This document shows positions 42,756 through 54,064 of a stretch of DNA of 64,000 nucleotides, one piece after another. Source of the stretch: Micrasema longulum (lineage: Eukaryota; Arthropoda; Insecta; Trichoptera; Brachycentridae); contig JAGVSM010003704.1 in the NCBI GenBank assembly GCA_022494885.1, positions 186,001 to 250,000 of the forward strand, read 5' to 3'. Below the pieces are notes generated by a model. It saw nothing but the letters and a program-made list of their open reading frames with translations, did not search any database and had not been told where the DNA came from. Position 1 is the stretch's first letter; the number at the start of each line of letters is the position of its first letter. Both the position numbers and the translations under genes were made by a program.

Positions 42756-44229
42756 GAGATTTCTTAGTAAGCTTTTAATAATACCCTCAGATCTGTTTTT
42801 TTTTAAAAATAAGCTGTGGATTTAATATGCTTTAATTGGTGGACCAAAAATCCTAAAAACTTGCGGTTAGCTAAATTAAAAATACATGGTTAAATATAAA
42901 TTAATATACACTGTTGTGCAGTACTTAATATTAACAAAAATGACGTTATTGCTGTTTTTTTTTTTGGAAATAATTTTCGAAGGTCTTTTTTTTTAGTAGC
43001 GTAAGTTAAAAAACGTAAGGCAACTGTTGAATTATCTTTTTTATACGCACATTATTGTACTGTAAACAGTTTGTTGTAGTTGTGTGCTCTCAATATGTTG
43101 ACCGTGCATAGACTTCAATTGTTCTAAACAATTTGATTGTGTCAAGAGCATTGCTAACATGCTTTAACCCTAACACAACGGTATCCCATTTTATGTGTTT
43201 TTAATATTTATTTTATTTATTTATTCATACAAACGCCCAATAGGCATTTTTAAGTACATATTTATAGATAGAAAATTATTATAAAGAAAAGTAGAAAGAC
43301 ACAATGAAATATAGTAGACTTTGTGGGAGTGGAAGCGGGCGAGAGGTGTTTATAATTGAATTTGATTCAGTAAAATAAATGCATATATGTACTTGCTTTT
43401 ACCCGTGGCTTAGCTCACGTGATAATAGGAAAAAAACAGTTAGGCCATGAATAAGTTGTTTCATTCAGCAATAAAAATTCTTCGGTAGAAAATAGCTTGA
43501 ATCGATTCTCGATCCTCCAAATATCGCTATGAAAAAAATACGATCTTCCGTTAGTCAATGACAACGTCGCCATTGAGATAAAATATAATAAGATGCCACT
43601 CCATAAAAATCCGAGCTATAAAATCATCCCCGCATGAAAAGGAATGACCAGCGGAGGGAGCAAGTATTGTCACGTCGTATCACATTGACTTCGACAAACA
43701 AAACAAGTGTACAGTAAAAAGCACGGACTGTTTACATCGGTCTATTGTAAGTTCTATTCAGAATATTTATTTCTTTTGCATACGTGTCCCCTTTGTTTAA
43801 AGTTTAACTATACGCTCGACTAACTGAGCAACACAAAGACGGGATATTACGACTTAAATAATACTTGTTACGTACTAATAAAACGTTTTTACATTAAACT
43901 AGCTGTTTTAAACTAGTTTTGATTAGGATAAAAACATTACTTGCCTGTGAAAGGTTATACCATCGCTTTTTCTATATTTTTCAGATCAATTCATGCAGTA
44001 TTTTAGCGGACATTTATAGGAATTTCAGTAACTGCGAGGAGACAAATGTTCAAAAGTAGACGAAAAATTCTCGCAACAGACTAAAGTCCGTTCAATCAAA
44101 CATAAGCCAATTGGCAGCAGATTGAGGGACCATATTTTGAACTCTCATGTTTACTCTAGTTATATAATTCAATGGACGTCGCATCGTAATTCTGTTTACA
44201 AATCTAAAATCCTACTACAAAACCAAAAC
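42756..44229. other. No gene recognised; one LINE tail
   Basis: 43205-43290 is a probable minus-strand LINE 3' end (TTTATTTATTTATTC and the hairpin GCCCAATAGGC at 43235-43245). The rest is AT-rich and unassigned apart from the candidate promoter at 43600-43750. Confidence 0.4.
43600..43750 (+). promoter_or_regulatory. Candidate TATA promoter and first exon start
   Basis: GAGCTATAAAATCATC puts a TATA box at 43616-43623. TCACGTCGTATCACATT lies about 50 bases on, and ATTGTAAGTTCT near 43744 could be a splice donor. TATA-like words are common in such DNA, so this is weak. Confidence 0.2.
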
Positions 44230-44364
44230 TAATACCCGTATGCAGAGACAAACCTTAAGGTGAGGAAAGTACATTCTATTGTCTTCACCTTCGGGTTGTT
44301 CTCTGCATTTGAAATTAGAATGTACTTTCCTCACCTTAAGTTTTGTCTCTGCATACGGGTATTA
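44230..44364. repeat. Near-perfect long hairpin, 49-bp stem
   Basis: Left arm 44230-44278 begins TAATACCCGTATGCAGAGAC and ends AAAGTACATTCTA. Right arm 44316-44364 is its complement at 48 of 49 positions (C/A change near 44252). The loop is 37 bases and contains TTCACCTTCGGGTTG. The flanks do not pair, so the boundaries are sharp. High arm identity implies recent origin or conservation. It could be a small foldback transposon or a hairpin RNA gene feeding siRNA/miRNA. Confidence 0.85.
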
Positions 44365-44929
44365 AAGCAAACCAAATTAACCGTTTATAAGGTAAGTCCA
44401 TTGTTGAATTATTTTTTTTATTTTTTTTTGACACCCCACCTTACAGCCTACTCGTTTTCAAATAGTTAAAGTTTTTAATTAATTATACTTTTTGTTGCGC
44501 TTTTTTTAAATTTGAGATGAAAAATAAGCATCCGCTTTTACTTCTCATGCAAAAAAAAAAAGATCGGTCGCTCTGATAAAACGTGAAGGAAACAATTACG
44601 TCGCTCATATTACGCGCATGCGTTCCCCGTCACTGTCATCTTCCGACTAAAGACTGAATCTGTTTTACACAACACCCACCACAGAACAGCGTCTTTGTCT
44701 TCCTTTTCATGAGTTATATCTTCGTGCTCTCTCTAATACCTAATTTCTCTAATACTCTCTAGTATTTCTGAATTAGCGTATATTCATTCTTCACGTAGCA
44801 AAGACAAATATTTTTTATTAACATTCAGCATAGTTATACTCTCTAAATCCGGTATGAAAATGTCAATTTGAAGATTACAAAAAATAAATTCATAATTTAA
44901 AAGAATAAGAGAGATATATCAAGTCAAAA
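44365..44929. other. No gene recognised
   Basis: Contains a slightly GC-richer patch at 44590-44660 (CGCGCATGCGTTCCCCGTCA) without assignment. Confidence 0.4.
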
Positions 44930-45434
44930 TGTTTGCAGGCAGGCTGGATTTTCTTCCTATGGATTTCTGAATAACTCCCTAGGAGGTGCAAACATTTGGA
45001 CATACTCAAACGTTTAATATTCGAATTTAAGACAGATTTAAGCTCAACATATTACAACAGTGATGAAGAAAATTTTAGAGTAGGTAAAATAGAAGTCAAG
45101 GCAACTTCAGGGCTAATGATTTGTCAATGGCTGGTTTAAGTGGCCACTTTACACACTGTTACATTCACCATTCTGCCCATATTTGAACATCTTTATCCCT
45201 TCACTTTTTTCGTCTATTGATGTTTGTGAAGTAAAAGAGCTGAAACTTGTATTTATGCGGTGAGATTCGTGTAAATAAATTATTTCAGCTTTATAGGTAT
45301 TCTTGGCAACACCTAAAAAATTTTGTTTTTTCAATTTCTATACTTTTTTATGAACCAGGTAGATGTATCGACAATATTTTGAGTTTGTCTAAATTTTAGA
45401 AGATAAGGACTGGATTCCACTCCTTGGAAAGCTA
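44930..45434 (+). repeat. Family C compound copy, interrupted by SINE A
   Basis: 44930-45012 is a short foldback (AATGTTTGCAGGCAGGCTGG against GGTGCAAACATTTGG). It is followed by a long plus copy with AAGTGGCCACTT (45140-45151), CATTCACCATTCTGCC, GTGAAGTAAAAGAGCTGAAA and GGCAACACCTAAAA. A new left arm (GACAATATTTTGAGTTTGTC) runs to AAGGACTGGATTCCACTCC, where a family A SINE interrupts. Confidence 0.78.
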
Positions 45435-45624
45435 TTTTTTTTTTTTAAAGAAATATTTGCGTTCTTATGATTTACCCAAATATTTAATTTTGAGGGCCAT
45501 TTTCAACGAGTTGTAAATAACTCACTATTAGAAAATGGGATTTGAGTTGGGGTAGAGTGGGATTCGAACCACAGACTCTTGGTCCGTGAGTCCGAGACAC
45601 CAGCCACATGACCACAACTCGATC
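45435..45624 (-). mobile_element. SINE family A copy inserted in family C
   Basis: T-run at 45435-45446 (its poly(A) on the minus strand), body complement CCATTTTCAACGAGTTGTAA, box B complement GTGGGATTCGAACCACAGAC, and head end near 45624. Family C sequence resumes at about 45648. Confidence 0.82.
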
Positions 45625-45647
45625 TCATTAATCGATCGATTAACATC

Positions 45648-45737
45648 ACATGTGTAACATTCACCATTCTGCCCATATTTGAACATCTTTATTCCTTCAA
45701 TTATTTCAAATGTTGATGTTTTCTAGCTTTTTAGCTA
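45648..45737 (+). repeat. Family C distal piece after the SINE
   Basis: GTGTAACATTCACCATTCTG, CCCATATTTGAACATCTTTA and TTCCTTCAATT match the distal core. It may be the continuation of the copy split by the SINE. Confidence 0.65.
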
Positions 45738-46361
45738 TCAAAAGTGGCATTAGTATCCGAGGTAACGGAATTTTCAGCACTTTTATATGAACTGAAATTA
45801 AAGATCACAACTTTACGAATGAACAAATCTGATTACTTTGAACTGCAATCATACTTATTGACCGAACAGAACTTCTCTTGCGTCGGTTGTATTAGGGTCA
45901 AGTTTTCAAGAGACTATTATTCATTTGTTGATTCCTTCTCTCCCGAGGGAGCTCACTGTATCTAGTATTGATGCTGGAAGAACTTCAAGTTTGCTTGTCA
46001 GGCAATTACTGGCTCCTCATAATGACCAATAGCTCACTAATAGACTACAGTAACACAAATATACTATGCTTAGAAATGTTGCGGCTTTGTTAAGTCTTTA
46101 TTGGTATTATGCATATTGTTTTACAGTAAATTACTGTTTAGACCTCTATGGTTCAATAGACAAAGAAGTAAGGACGATGCTAACAAGCCACCAGACTTGT
46201 TTCTTAAAAAATGGTACAAAAAAATTACATGTTAAAACTATTAGTGATAGGAAAAAATACAACAGTGAAGTCGACGCTGGAAAGAAAAAAGTTACTAAGC
46301 GACATGTGGCAACTTCACAATAGAGTTTTTTGCATTAAAATAATGTGGATATTATTATTTT
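45738..46361. other. Unassigned, overlapping plus frames
   Basis: Plus frames 45744-45965 (73 codons), 46066-46323 (85) and 46211-46417 (68) lie close together and are less AT-driven than most, but I recognise no domain. A decayed transposon is possible. Confidence 0.35.
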
Positions 46362-46549
46362 ATTTTTTAAATATTAATTTTTGCGTTCTTATGATTAACC
46401 GAAATATGTTATTTTAATGGCCATTTTCAACGACTTGTAAATTACTCACTATTAGAAAATGGGAATCGAGTTAGGGTACGGTGGGATTCGAACCACGAAC
46501 TGTTGAGCTGTGAGTCCGAGACACTTGCCACGGGACCACGACCCGATTC
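46362..46549 (-). mobile_element. SINE family A copy
   Basis: Body complement GGCCATTTTCAACGACTTGT, box B complement GTGGGATTCGAACCACGAAC, and head complement ACGGGACCACGACCCGATTC ending at about 46549... written here as the separate words CGGGACCACGACC and CGATTC. Full length with a worn A-rich 3' end. Confidence 0.82.
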
Positions 46550-47162
46550 TATTTCAACTTAAATATACATATTAATGACGACAGCAAACTTTGGTATTTT
46601 ATTCATTGATACAATAGCTTATTGCGACAATTTAAGCAATTTTAACTTCAAATTAGCCAAAAGTTCACTCTCGTTTTTTATTATCTACGGCACAGAATTT
46701 ATTTATGAAATCGACAAAAATTTAGTTTCTTCTCTTTTTACGTATTTTTTTTTTCATATTTCTTAAACTCTCATAACTTTCACGATATTTTTTTCGTCTT
46801 TTTCAAATTAGCCACTTATTATCACCTTCGGGGAGTAATCGTAATTCAAAGTTTTAATATCTTTCCAAGCCATTACTACCCCTAAATGACCGGGGATGGT
46901 CTATTTTCCTATTATTTTATGATTTTAACTCTCCCAAAAACTAGCCGGATAGCTTTTGAAAGTGAGGAATGAAGACGTTTTGCCAATTTTTGTTTTGAAA
47001 TATTACTACTTGTGGTGATTTACCTGTAAATTTATGTTTAAGTCATTTTACTCGCCTGTTGGTGCAAATGAAAACGGCGTTGCAAATCGCAATTAATCAA
47101 TTATCAATATCTCGGCAACTAATATTTCTACTGCTTTTTTAAAAAATCTTCAAATAAATCTT
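46550..47162. other. No gene recognised
   Basis: AT-rich; the 63-codon plus frame at 46575-46766 has no motif. Confidence 0.45.
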
Positions 47163-47480
47163 AACGCATTAAAAAAAATCGTATTACGTATTTAAGTGAT
47201 TTGGATAATCTTAAATGAAATGTTTCGTACATCAAAATCTCTAAAAATGACAAAACATCGAGTACCCTGATACAAATATATAAAATGTTTGCTTGAGTGA
47301 AAGAGATGTAATCTAATTAGATCATTCATCCAGACACACGTATTTATATACTTATTATTTACATACAAAAGTTTATTGTACATTTTTTGAGACATCAGTC
47401 CCAACTCCATGGGACTAGAAGTCTTGTGTTTAATATGACGAACAATAAAATTAGTAGACACAGACACAGACACATGAGTA
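47163..47480 (-). pseudogene. LINE C-terminal fragment
   Basis: A 93-codon minus frame reads TSSPMELGLMSQKMYNKL and later IRLHLFHSSKHFIYLY, the G-x-x-x-YNKL block and basic tail of CR1/Jockey-like proteins. About 110 bp match the plus-strand fragment at 11743-11860. Confidence 0.55.
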
Positions 47481-47662
47481 TATTACCACAGATATAGGAT
47501 CAAAAACATAAAAAATATTTTTTAAAGACATATATACCGTACATCAACATGGTAAACAAGAAGCTCAAACATTCGGATAATCATCAAGGAGTTTTCAACT
47601 CAAATCCCTCCCACTAAGGAAAATCCAGTCCTGAACTCCTTTCGAGAGAGCTTAATACGCTC

Positions 47663-47965
47663 TTACGAAATATTGAACACTCTCGGTGCGATGAATGAAA
47701 GATGTGTCCGAGCAAAAGTCGTTCGGGTTTTGGGTATGACATAATTCGTGCTCTGGGAAAACCTCGTACGAACATTTTTCTGAGACCTCTCCTCATTGTT
47801 CGACCAGAAGTGTGTAAGTGCTTCTTTTAGGTCGAGTTGTCTTATATCCAGCACCTTCATGTATTGGAACAACTGCTCTGATGGGTATGTTGAAGGGCGC
47901 AAGAATATTATTCTCAATAATAATTTATGTTGAATTCTAAAAGACTTTTTAATTATAAATGACAA
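47663..47965 (-). pseudogene. CR1/Jockey-like LINE C-terminal fragment
   Basis: 100 codons read LLLRIIFLRPSTYPSEQLF, QYMKVLDIRQLDLKEAL and, near the end, TTFARTHLSFIAPRVFN. It aligns along its length with 18275-18595. No RT core is present. Confidence 0.7.
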
Positions 47966-47999
47966 GAGGAAACCAAAATCTTAAGTCTGATCATGTCAA

Positions 48000-48148
48000 A
48001 AGCAGACAGAACCGAAGGGCATGTATGACAAGATTTATGAATGTGGAAGAAGCTAGGAATGTATGCCAGGATAGACGTGTGTGGCGGTCCATTCTTTCTG
48101 CCAACCCCTACGGGGAAATGGCGTGATGGTAGTAGTAGTAGTAGTAGG
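48000..48148 (+). mobile_element. 3' end of the RTE-like LINE with (TAG)n tail
   Basis: The plus strand reads RRACMTRFMNVEEARNVCQD, then RVWRSILSANPYGEMA and a stop, matching the C-terminus of the copy at 20937-23815. After GGCGTGATGG it ends in TAGTAGTAGTAGTAGTAG (48130-48148). The coding end is well preserved, suggesting a younger insertion. Confidence 0.85.
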
Positions 48149-50116
48149 CTTTAAAATGGATATGGTATAATTTTATTGAGATGAATAGACGGTTATTATC
48201 CAGTGATCATTTCCTAACCTCAGGCTATCTAAGTTTAACCCAAGGTAACGTCAGGTTTCCACACAGATTTTTTTTTCACAAAGTGAGTTAAAGGTCTTAA
48301 GTTTAAATTCAGATTTTTTTCCTTCATAAACAAACTAACTAAATTCAGTGCCTCTTGTAAAATTAAATTATGTAACCTCACCTTTTTTTCTAAATGGGAG
48401 TTTAATTATTATTATACTGGCTTTGGTTTTATGATCATGTTCGAGGTGACTTTGATATTTTTTTTCCGAAATTCAGTAGTTTTTTTTTTGTAGAGCGCAA
48501 TTTTTGTAATGGGCGCTTCAAAAAGTTATGATTAATACTCTGTGCAAATACTGTGCAAAAAAAACAACTGCTAGTCACGGTGCGTCAACATGATTATGTT
48601 TGACTGAAATAAATAAATCCGAGGGCTTGAATTCCCGTCTTTTGCACTAAAAGTAAACTAATTTGAATTTTGAAAAAAAGTGTAAATTTTATGTGTTGAC
48701 AAAATAGGTACCATATTTTAATACCGTACGCCCCAAAGACGGCAGATAAAACTGATTTATTTGGTTACATGTTGGTTTAATTGGTATCCTAGCGAAAAAA
48801 AGCGGACGTCTCAAAACCGGTAGACATTGAAAAATCTTGATCACAAAGTTAATGCTTTAAATATTAATAATAAATGAAAATACTCACCGCTCAAACCTAC
48901 TTATGCTTTTGAAAACAAAATCCTTTTCATTTTTATATTGAGATAAACTAAATCAAATTAATCTCAACGAAAACCCGCATTTCAGAATAAAGACTAAGTT
49001 TCAGGATTCCCTCTTTAAAATAAAAACTTTTGACCTTAGGTCTTCCAGAATCAAAAGATTATTCTATGTGATTGCTAATTAATATTTAATATCCTTCGTA
49101 CTATTGTTTACCTTTATCCCTTATCTCTAATATTCATATTATTTTATTCAATTAAGAATATATTTTGGCCCTTTGAAGTAATGTAATAGGGTAAGATTAA
49201 TCGTTAAACGAAAGCTCCGTATTATGAATGAGCCTTCTAACGCGTCGTTCGTATCTCGGATCATACGTAATACTTTTCTTAATCCATTACGATTGAGACA
49301 AAAGATAAATTGCAGAGATTAAGGAAAAGAAAATAAATAATGTGATAGGAAGAAAAAAGGTCTTTTGAAGAATAGGGGAAGAAAGTGATTTCGGAATAAT
49401 TCAATGAGAGCGCTAATGGAATAAAAGAATTGAAGTATAAGGATCATAGAGAATTGAATTTACAAAGGCTGCGTTTGATAAAACAAAAAAAATCATGTCT
49501 AATTCTAAACTTTTAAAAATCTATTTAAAAGTTTTTCATGGTGTTAATATAATTTATTCCACTTTTAAGATCAAATTAAAAACATCAGATTACCTATATT
49601 TATTAAATGCTAGCATTTAGCATGGCAATTGTCGAATGTTACCTGGTAAAAAATTCTCTAGAAAGGCGTCGCGTCGGCTAATTGGAATATCAGACACCTA
49701 GATTTTTGGGCCTTGAACTACATTTTAATTGCACTTAACACGTTACTTTACTGAATCAATACATAGACACCGGAAAACGTTGAACTTTATTTTTTTGTCA
49801 TAAGTGCAGTTATGTAACACAACACAAACAATAAATGATTTAATTTGTTACAAAATCCAACACTATTTAAATATGTTTGCTTGAATAGGGAATTGTAAAG
49901 TAATAATTTAAATCGTATTAGTAATAGATCCGATAGTGTACTGTCAGTTCCAGGATGCAGAACTAAGTTCGCACAGAGGCACTCCTTACATGTTGGTCCA
50001 AGATCCTTTTCCAAGATTATTTTCATAAGTGTTTAATGTTATCTCTTGTATTCGGATTGCTTCTATTATTCAATTTTTAATTCACTTTTCATTTTGTCGT
50101 TGTTAATAACAATAGA
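48149..50116. other. No gene recognised
   Basis: AT-rich. CACAAAGTTAATGCTTTAAA near 48842 is the complement of a dispersed motif (see 35490). 49200-49270 is slightly GC-richer. The minus frame 49787-50026 (79 codons) has no motif. Confidence 0.45.
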
Positions 50117-50315
50117 TTTTTTTTAAATTGAATAAAAATAAATATTAGCGCTCTTATAATTTGCCCGAATATTTAAATTTTGATGGCCATTTTCAACGAG
50201 TTGTAAATAACTTACTATTAGAAAATGGAAATCAAGTTGGGGTAGAGTGTGGCTCGAACCTCAGACCTCCGATCCGTGGGTCCGCAACGCTAGCCTTGGA
50301 ACCACAACCTGACTC
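50117..50315 (-). mobile_element. SINE family A copy
   Basis: T-rich 3' end complement at 50117-50124, body complement CCATTTTCAACGAGTTGTAA, and box B complement GTGGCTCGAACCTCAGACC. The head ends near 50315. Confidence 0.8.
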
Positions 50316-50522
50316 GACTTAACACGGGCACGGCTAAAAAAGCCAAAATATGTTTGTGAACATGTATGCAAATGTCATTTGTTATGAATAAGTGGTTAAA
50401 TTAAAGGTATAAAAACAATAATTCAATAAAGTATTTCTAATTAAAATATCTAAAAAATTAAAGTAAAGTTTAATTTATTTCCGATCGGCATATTCCGCCT
50501 CTTGAAATGACTCTGTGAATGA

Positions 50523-50565
50523 TTTTTTTCTTAAAAAAAATAAATATTTTCGTTCTTATGACAAA
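50523..50565 (-). repeat. 3' scrap of SINE family A
   Basis: TTAAAAAAAATAAATATTTT followed by CGTTCTTATGA is the complement of the family A 3' end only. Confidence 0.5.
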
Positions 50566-50593
50566 CCAGCATCATTTCATGTCCGCTCCCTAG

Positions 50594-50800
50594 TTGGAGC
50601 AAATAGTACCCACAAAGAGCTTTCATGCATCTCTTTTAGCTGCCAACTCCTTTGCGTCCTCCCAAGTCAGGTTCTCTTCTCGAAGTTCTGAAAATGTTTT
50701 CCCTCTCTGTAGAAATAAATTTAAATATTGGCTCATGGAGTTTCTTAAAAAGGTGTTAAATCGCTTTAGCGTCGAAAAATCTCAACTGTCATCATCGTAA
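50594..50800 (+). pseudogene. Possible LINE C-terminal end
   Basis: A 68-codon frame ending FPLCRNKFKYWLMEFLKKVL resembles the final FK-x-x-LK-x-x-L block of CR1/Jockey-like proteins. The upstream match is weak. Confidence 0.35.
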
Positions 50801-51479
50801 TTCTACAAATAAAAATTACTAGTTTATTTAATTTTTAAAACACAAACGAATTTCTAAAAATGTACGGGATTTAAATTTTACGAGTTAATATGAGTTTGGT
50901 GCATACGAAACAGGATCCTAACCGACACTAGGTGACAAGAAACAATATATTGAAATAACATTTATACTCAAAGCTTATTTCAATCTTGTAAAAAAGGACA
51001 TGAAAATTTTATCTTATGGTGATCATTTCCACTGAGAATTTGTCCTTTTTAAGTGTTAATATGTCAAATACATAGGAATTCGTTTATCATCGTATCGCTT
51101 CCAGTCTAGACCAATAATATTATATTATTATTATCAATTTTATTTTTATCTTCCTCGTTTCATATTCTTATCTCTACCGAGACAATACCCGTGTTCAAAC
51201 TAATTTTGGGCGAAATGTTCCGATGTTCATGTACGCACGGATTGTTTCATCTCTTTCTTTCTCATAAGAAAATCTATAGATAAAACATTAGCCTTGGAAC
51301 AGTTACAAAAATGACCCGCGCATCCACAAAATATGAATTTTTAAATATCAACGGCACATAAAAGTATTTTAAATAACGTATATTATAACAAAAAGATTAA
51401 TAGATCCTTGTATTTTTGAATAAATAAAAAAACGTTATTAAACCTAATTCTATTCTATGATACGTTTTCTTTAATTTAA
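50801..51479. other. No gene recognised
   Basis: AT-rich, with an ATTATTATTATTA run near 51122-51134. No motif. Confidence 0.45.
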
Positions 51480-52075
51480 TTTTGTTTATTCAGAAAAACA
51501 ACAGCAATACAAAAAAATATACACAGCATTTAAAAAAAAACATAAAAGAAAGCCAAATCAGTTTTCCACATAAATACCAATTTAAAAATCCAGTTCAGTT
51601 AGATATTAATACGTGTCGACGTGCATGTGTGGGAGTTTTTGTGTGAGGATGCGTGGGTAAGTAAGTAGAGTGTGGTTTAGGTAAGTATGTGAATATTTGT
51701 GCGAGTGTATATGGGTATGAGGGTGAGTTTATGGACAGGGTGAGTGTGTGTTTGATATAAGTGAATAGAAACACCTTAAATTTATAATGTAAAAATATTT
51801 TATTTATAAAGAAACATTTTATTTTTCAAATAAAAGTTTTTTGAATTCTTATTTTAAAACTGGGTTTAATACAGTTAAATATATCTATGCTATTGAAAAA
51901 TTCATTATAATTAAGCGCCAAGCAAATTAGAGGAGAGTTCTGTGCTTAGTTGGTGTGAACTGTAGGTACATAGAAAAGGGATATATTTGTGTGACGGGTA
52001 CGGTAGCCAGGTACATTAAGGGCCAACTCAGAAACCAGAACAGGACTATGAAGACGTCCATAAAGAATGTCATGC
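51480..52075 (-). pseudogene. LINE C-terminus with CA-rich 3' UTR
   Basis: On the minus strand from about 52070 to 51836 one frame reads DILYGRLHSPVLVSELALNV, then PGYRTRHTNISLFYVPTVHT, AQNSPLICLALNYN and IDIFNCIKPSFKIRIQKT. A single TAA lies after the VPTVHTN block. This is a typical CR1/Jockey-type ending (the RTN-x-x-NSP-x-x block). The 3' UTR is C/A-rich (51610-51770; G/T-rich on the plus strand) and ends TTCTGAATAAACAAAATT near 51480. Confidence 0.75.
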
Positions 52076-52613
52076 GAAATCCCCATATCTAATAATGTAT
52101 TTAAAGTAAATTATTTTAATTCGTGGCAAATTTTGGGGAGTCATTGACCCAATGGCCATGAGAGAAAGCCGCCACTGATACCGAGCATTTATTTAAGAGC
52201 TTGACAACACAGAATATTTTTCATTCTTGAATGAAGGACAAATTTATCGTCAATGATGCCTGTGGGGAGGACAATTGGTCTATTGAACACCCTGCTGAGA
52301 GGAGGGAATCTTTTCCATTCTAGGCTTTCCAGTTTTAGACTTTTCTTCCCTTACTTTGTATCGTAATGTGTATTTGTGACATTTGCATTGGATAATGTTT
52401 GTTTTTATGGACTTAATGCTGGACCATAATAATATATTGTGCTTTTTCAAAACACGTTTTTTAATTACCTAATCATAAACGTAAATTGTTATTGGCAGTT
52501 GTGCTATATTGTACATTTAAATAAATATATAAATTTGAATTTACGTCCATAGGTAGTAATAAGTGCTTTTCAAATCGTAATGCATATGTTTAATATTTTT
52601 TCTTTGTTTACAG
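52076..52613. other. Unassigned DNA before a candidate exon
   Basis: 52150-52330 is GC-richer and may continue the LINE upstream, but no RT motif is visible. The end is a pyrimidine-rich tract (TATTTTTTCTTTGTTTACAG) that looks like an intron 3' end. Confidence 0.4.
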
Positions 52614-52919
52614 GTTTTAAGGAACCGAAATGCAAAAGCCACCTGTTCAAAGTCCATATAAATTAAGCGAACTCGGTTCTATTAATCATCTAAAGATGTG
52701 TTGATAAGTGTTTTGTCTGGTTCAAATTAAGTGTTTTTTGTGAAGTGTTAATATTATTGAATTCACAGACATAGAAGTTAGTGTTGTGAGATGTGTTAGC
52801 AAAATATTTATATAAATACCTACATAGTAAGTGAAGACACGATTCTAAGTTTGTCTCAGGGACAAATAACGACACTTGGACCTGATCCAGTTGGACTAAA
52901 TCCACTCAGATATACTTCG
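52614..52919 (+). other. Candidate non-coding exon (5' UTR-like) with splice sites
   Basis: The acceptor is a polypyrimidine tract followed by ACAG ending at 52613. The donor is CG|GTAAGTAAC with GT at 52920-52921, close to consensus. The 306-bp interval has stops in all frames; its longest upstream-ORF-like frame starts MQKPPVQSPYKL and ends after 24 codons. It is rich in AAGTG/GTGTT words as in insect 5' UTRs. No SINE, LINE or foldback motif overlaps it. It is the best hint of a host transcription unit, but no coding exon is seen. Confidence 0.4.
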
Positions 52920-53261
52920 GTAAGTAACTAGTACATTTTAAATATTATTATAATATTATAAACACGCAAATAGCGCCATGGAATTAAAAAGAGATAACTT
53001 TAATATTACTTTAAATACAAACTCGAACGGCGCTTTCAACAAAATGTCTTCTCATTGATTTGTGGGAAAGACTGGAAGTTTCTTTTCCTATAAATTTGTC
53101 GTTTCGTCAATAGTTCATATTAATATATTTATTTGAATAAATTGTTGACTTTAAAACATGCGTTTATTTCGTTATAAAAATTTCAAATTGCAATCAGCTT
53201 TATTTAAAACGATAAAAAATAAAAAAAACATATATTTTTTTCTTCTTAATTATTGATTTGA
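52920..53261. other. AT-rich stretch, possible intron start
   Basis: Follows the candidate donor. No motif. Confidence 0.4.
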
Positions 53262-53612
53262 CATATTACAACAGAGATAAAGAACATTAAAAAGAAGGTA
53301 ATATAAAAGTCTAGGTATCTACAGAGTTTATGATCCGTTGTTGGATGGTTTAAGTGGCCACTTTACACACTGTATAACATTCGCCGTTCTGTCCATAAAT
53401 GAACATCTATATTCCATCAGTTCTTTCATCTGTTGTTGTTTATATGATTTTTTATTCAAAGGGAATAATAAATTATGCAAAATGGTAAATGTTACATAGT
53501 GTATAAAGTAGCCACTTATACCAGTCAATGACAGGTTATAAGTCCCGTAAATCCCTAGACTTCCATTTTTCTTTTCCAAAATGTTCACTATCTCTCTTTT
53601 AATTTGTTTATT
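53262..53612. repeat. Inverted pair of family C copies
   Basis: A plus copy at 53262-53452 (ACATATTACAACAGAGATAA, AAGTGGCCACTT at 53353-53364, CATTCGCCGTTCTG) and a minus copy at 53472-53612 (AAATGGTAAATGTTACATAG, AAGTAGCCACTT, GACAGGTTATAAG). Together they form a large imperfect palindrome with about a 20-base centre. Confidence 0.75.
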
Positions 53613-53629
53613 AACTTTTATGGACACCT

Positions 53630-54064
53630 TTATTTATTTATTTATTAACGGAAATGGTCCATTTATACAATTTCTATATATATATACCCTATAGTTTAAG
53701 CATTACGATAAAAGAATAGTTAATAATTTTTTTTAAAGCATTGACAAACATAAGGGACATCAAGACAAGATCTGAACCATTTATTTAGTGCTTGTTTAAA
53801 TCGCTGTAAAATTAAATTTTAAAAATTCAGATCTTGTCTTGAGTTAACAATACGACGAAGATGGGTCATTGGAGAATTAAGACCATAGTTTGTTCTATGC
53901 TGAACGATGAACAGTACTTCATTGTTTCTCGACCTACGAGTCAGAAAATGGAATTTTACTTGTCCCAGTAATGATGGAACATCGATTATACCGTTTAGTA
54001 TGCCGAACGTTTGTGTGAAATCAACATTAGTTCTACGTTTTTGTGGACTAAAAATATTTAACAT
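53630..54064 (-). pseudogene. LINE C-terminal fragment with 3' end
   Basis: An 81-codon minus frame reads RRTNVDFTQTFGILNGIIDV, then LLGQVKFHFLTRRSRN and YGLNSPMTHLRRIVNS, matching the LERRR...SPM-x-RM blocks of the 37311-38743 copy. The 3' UTR ends in TTTATTTATTTATTTATTAA (plus strand) at 53630-53650, i.e. a TAAATAAA tail. Confidence 0.7.

Noticed and set aside
43600..43750. Confident promoter call from CTATAAAA
   Set aside because: TATA-like words are very frequent in this AT-rich DNA; kept as a low-confidence entry only.
48128..48148. Stand-alone TAG microsatellite
   Set aside because: It directly follows the RTE-like 3' terminal block and is best explained as that element's tail.
19832..50315. 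tRNA genes suggested by consensus box A/B words
   Set aside because: Each lies at the head of a repeated SINE body, and the arms do not form a proper cloverleaf with a clean acceptor stem.
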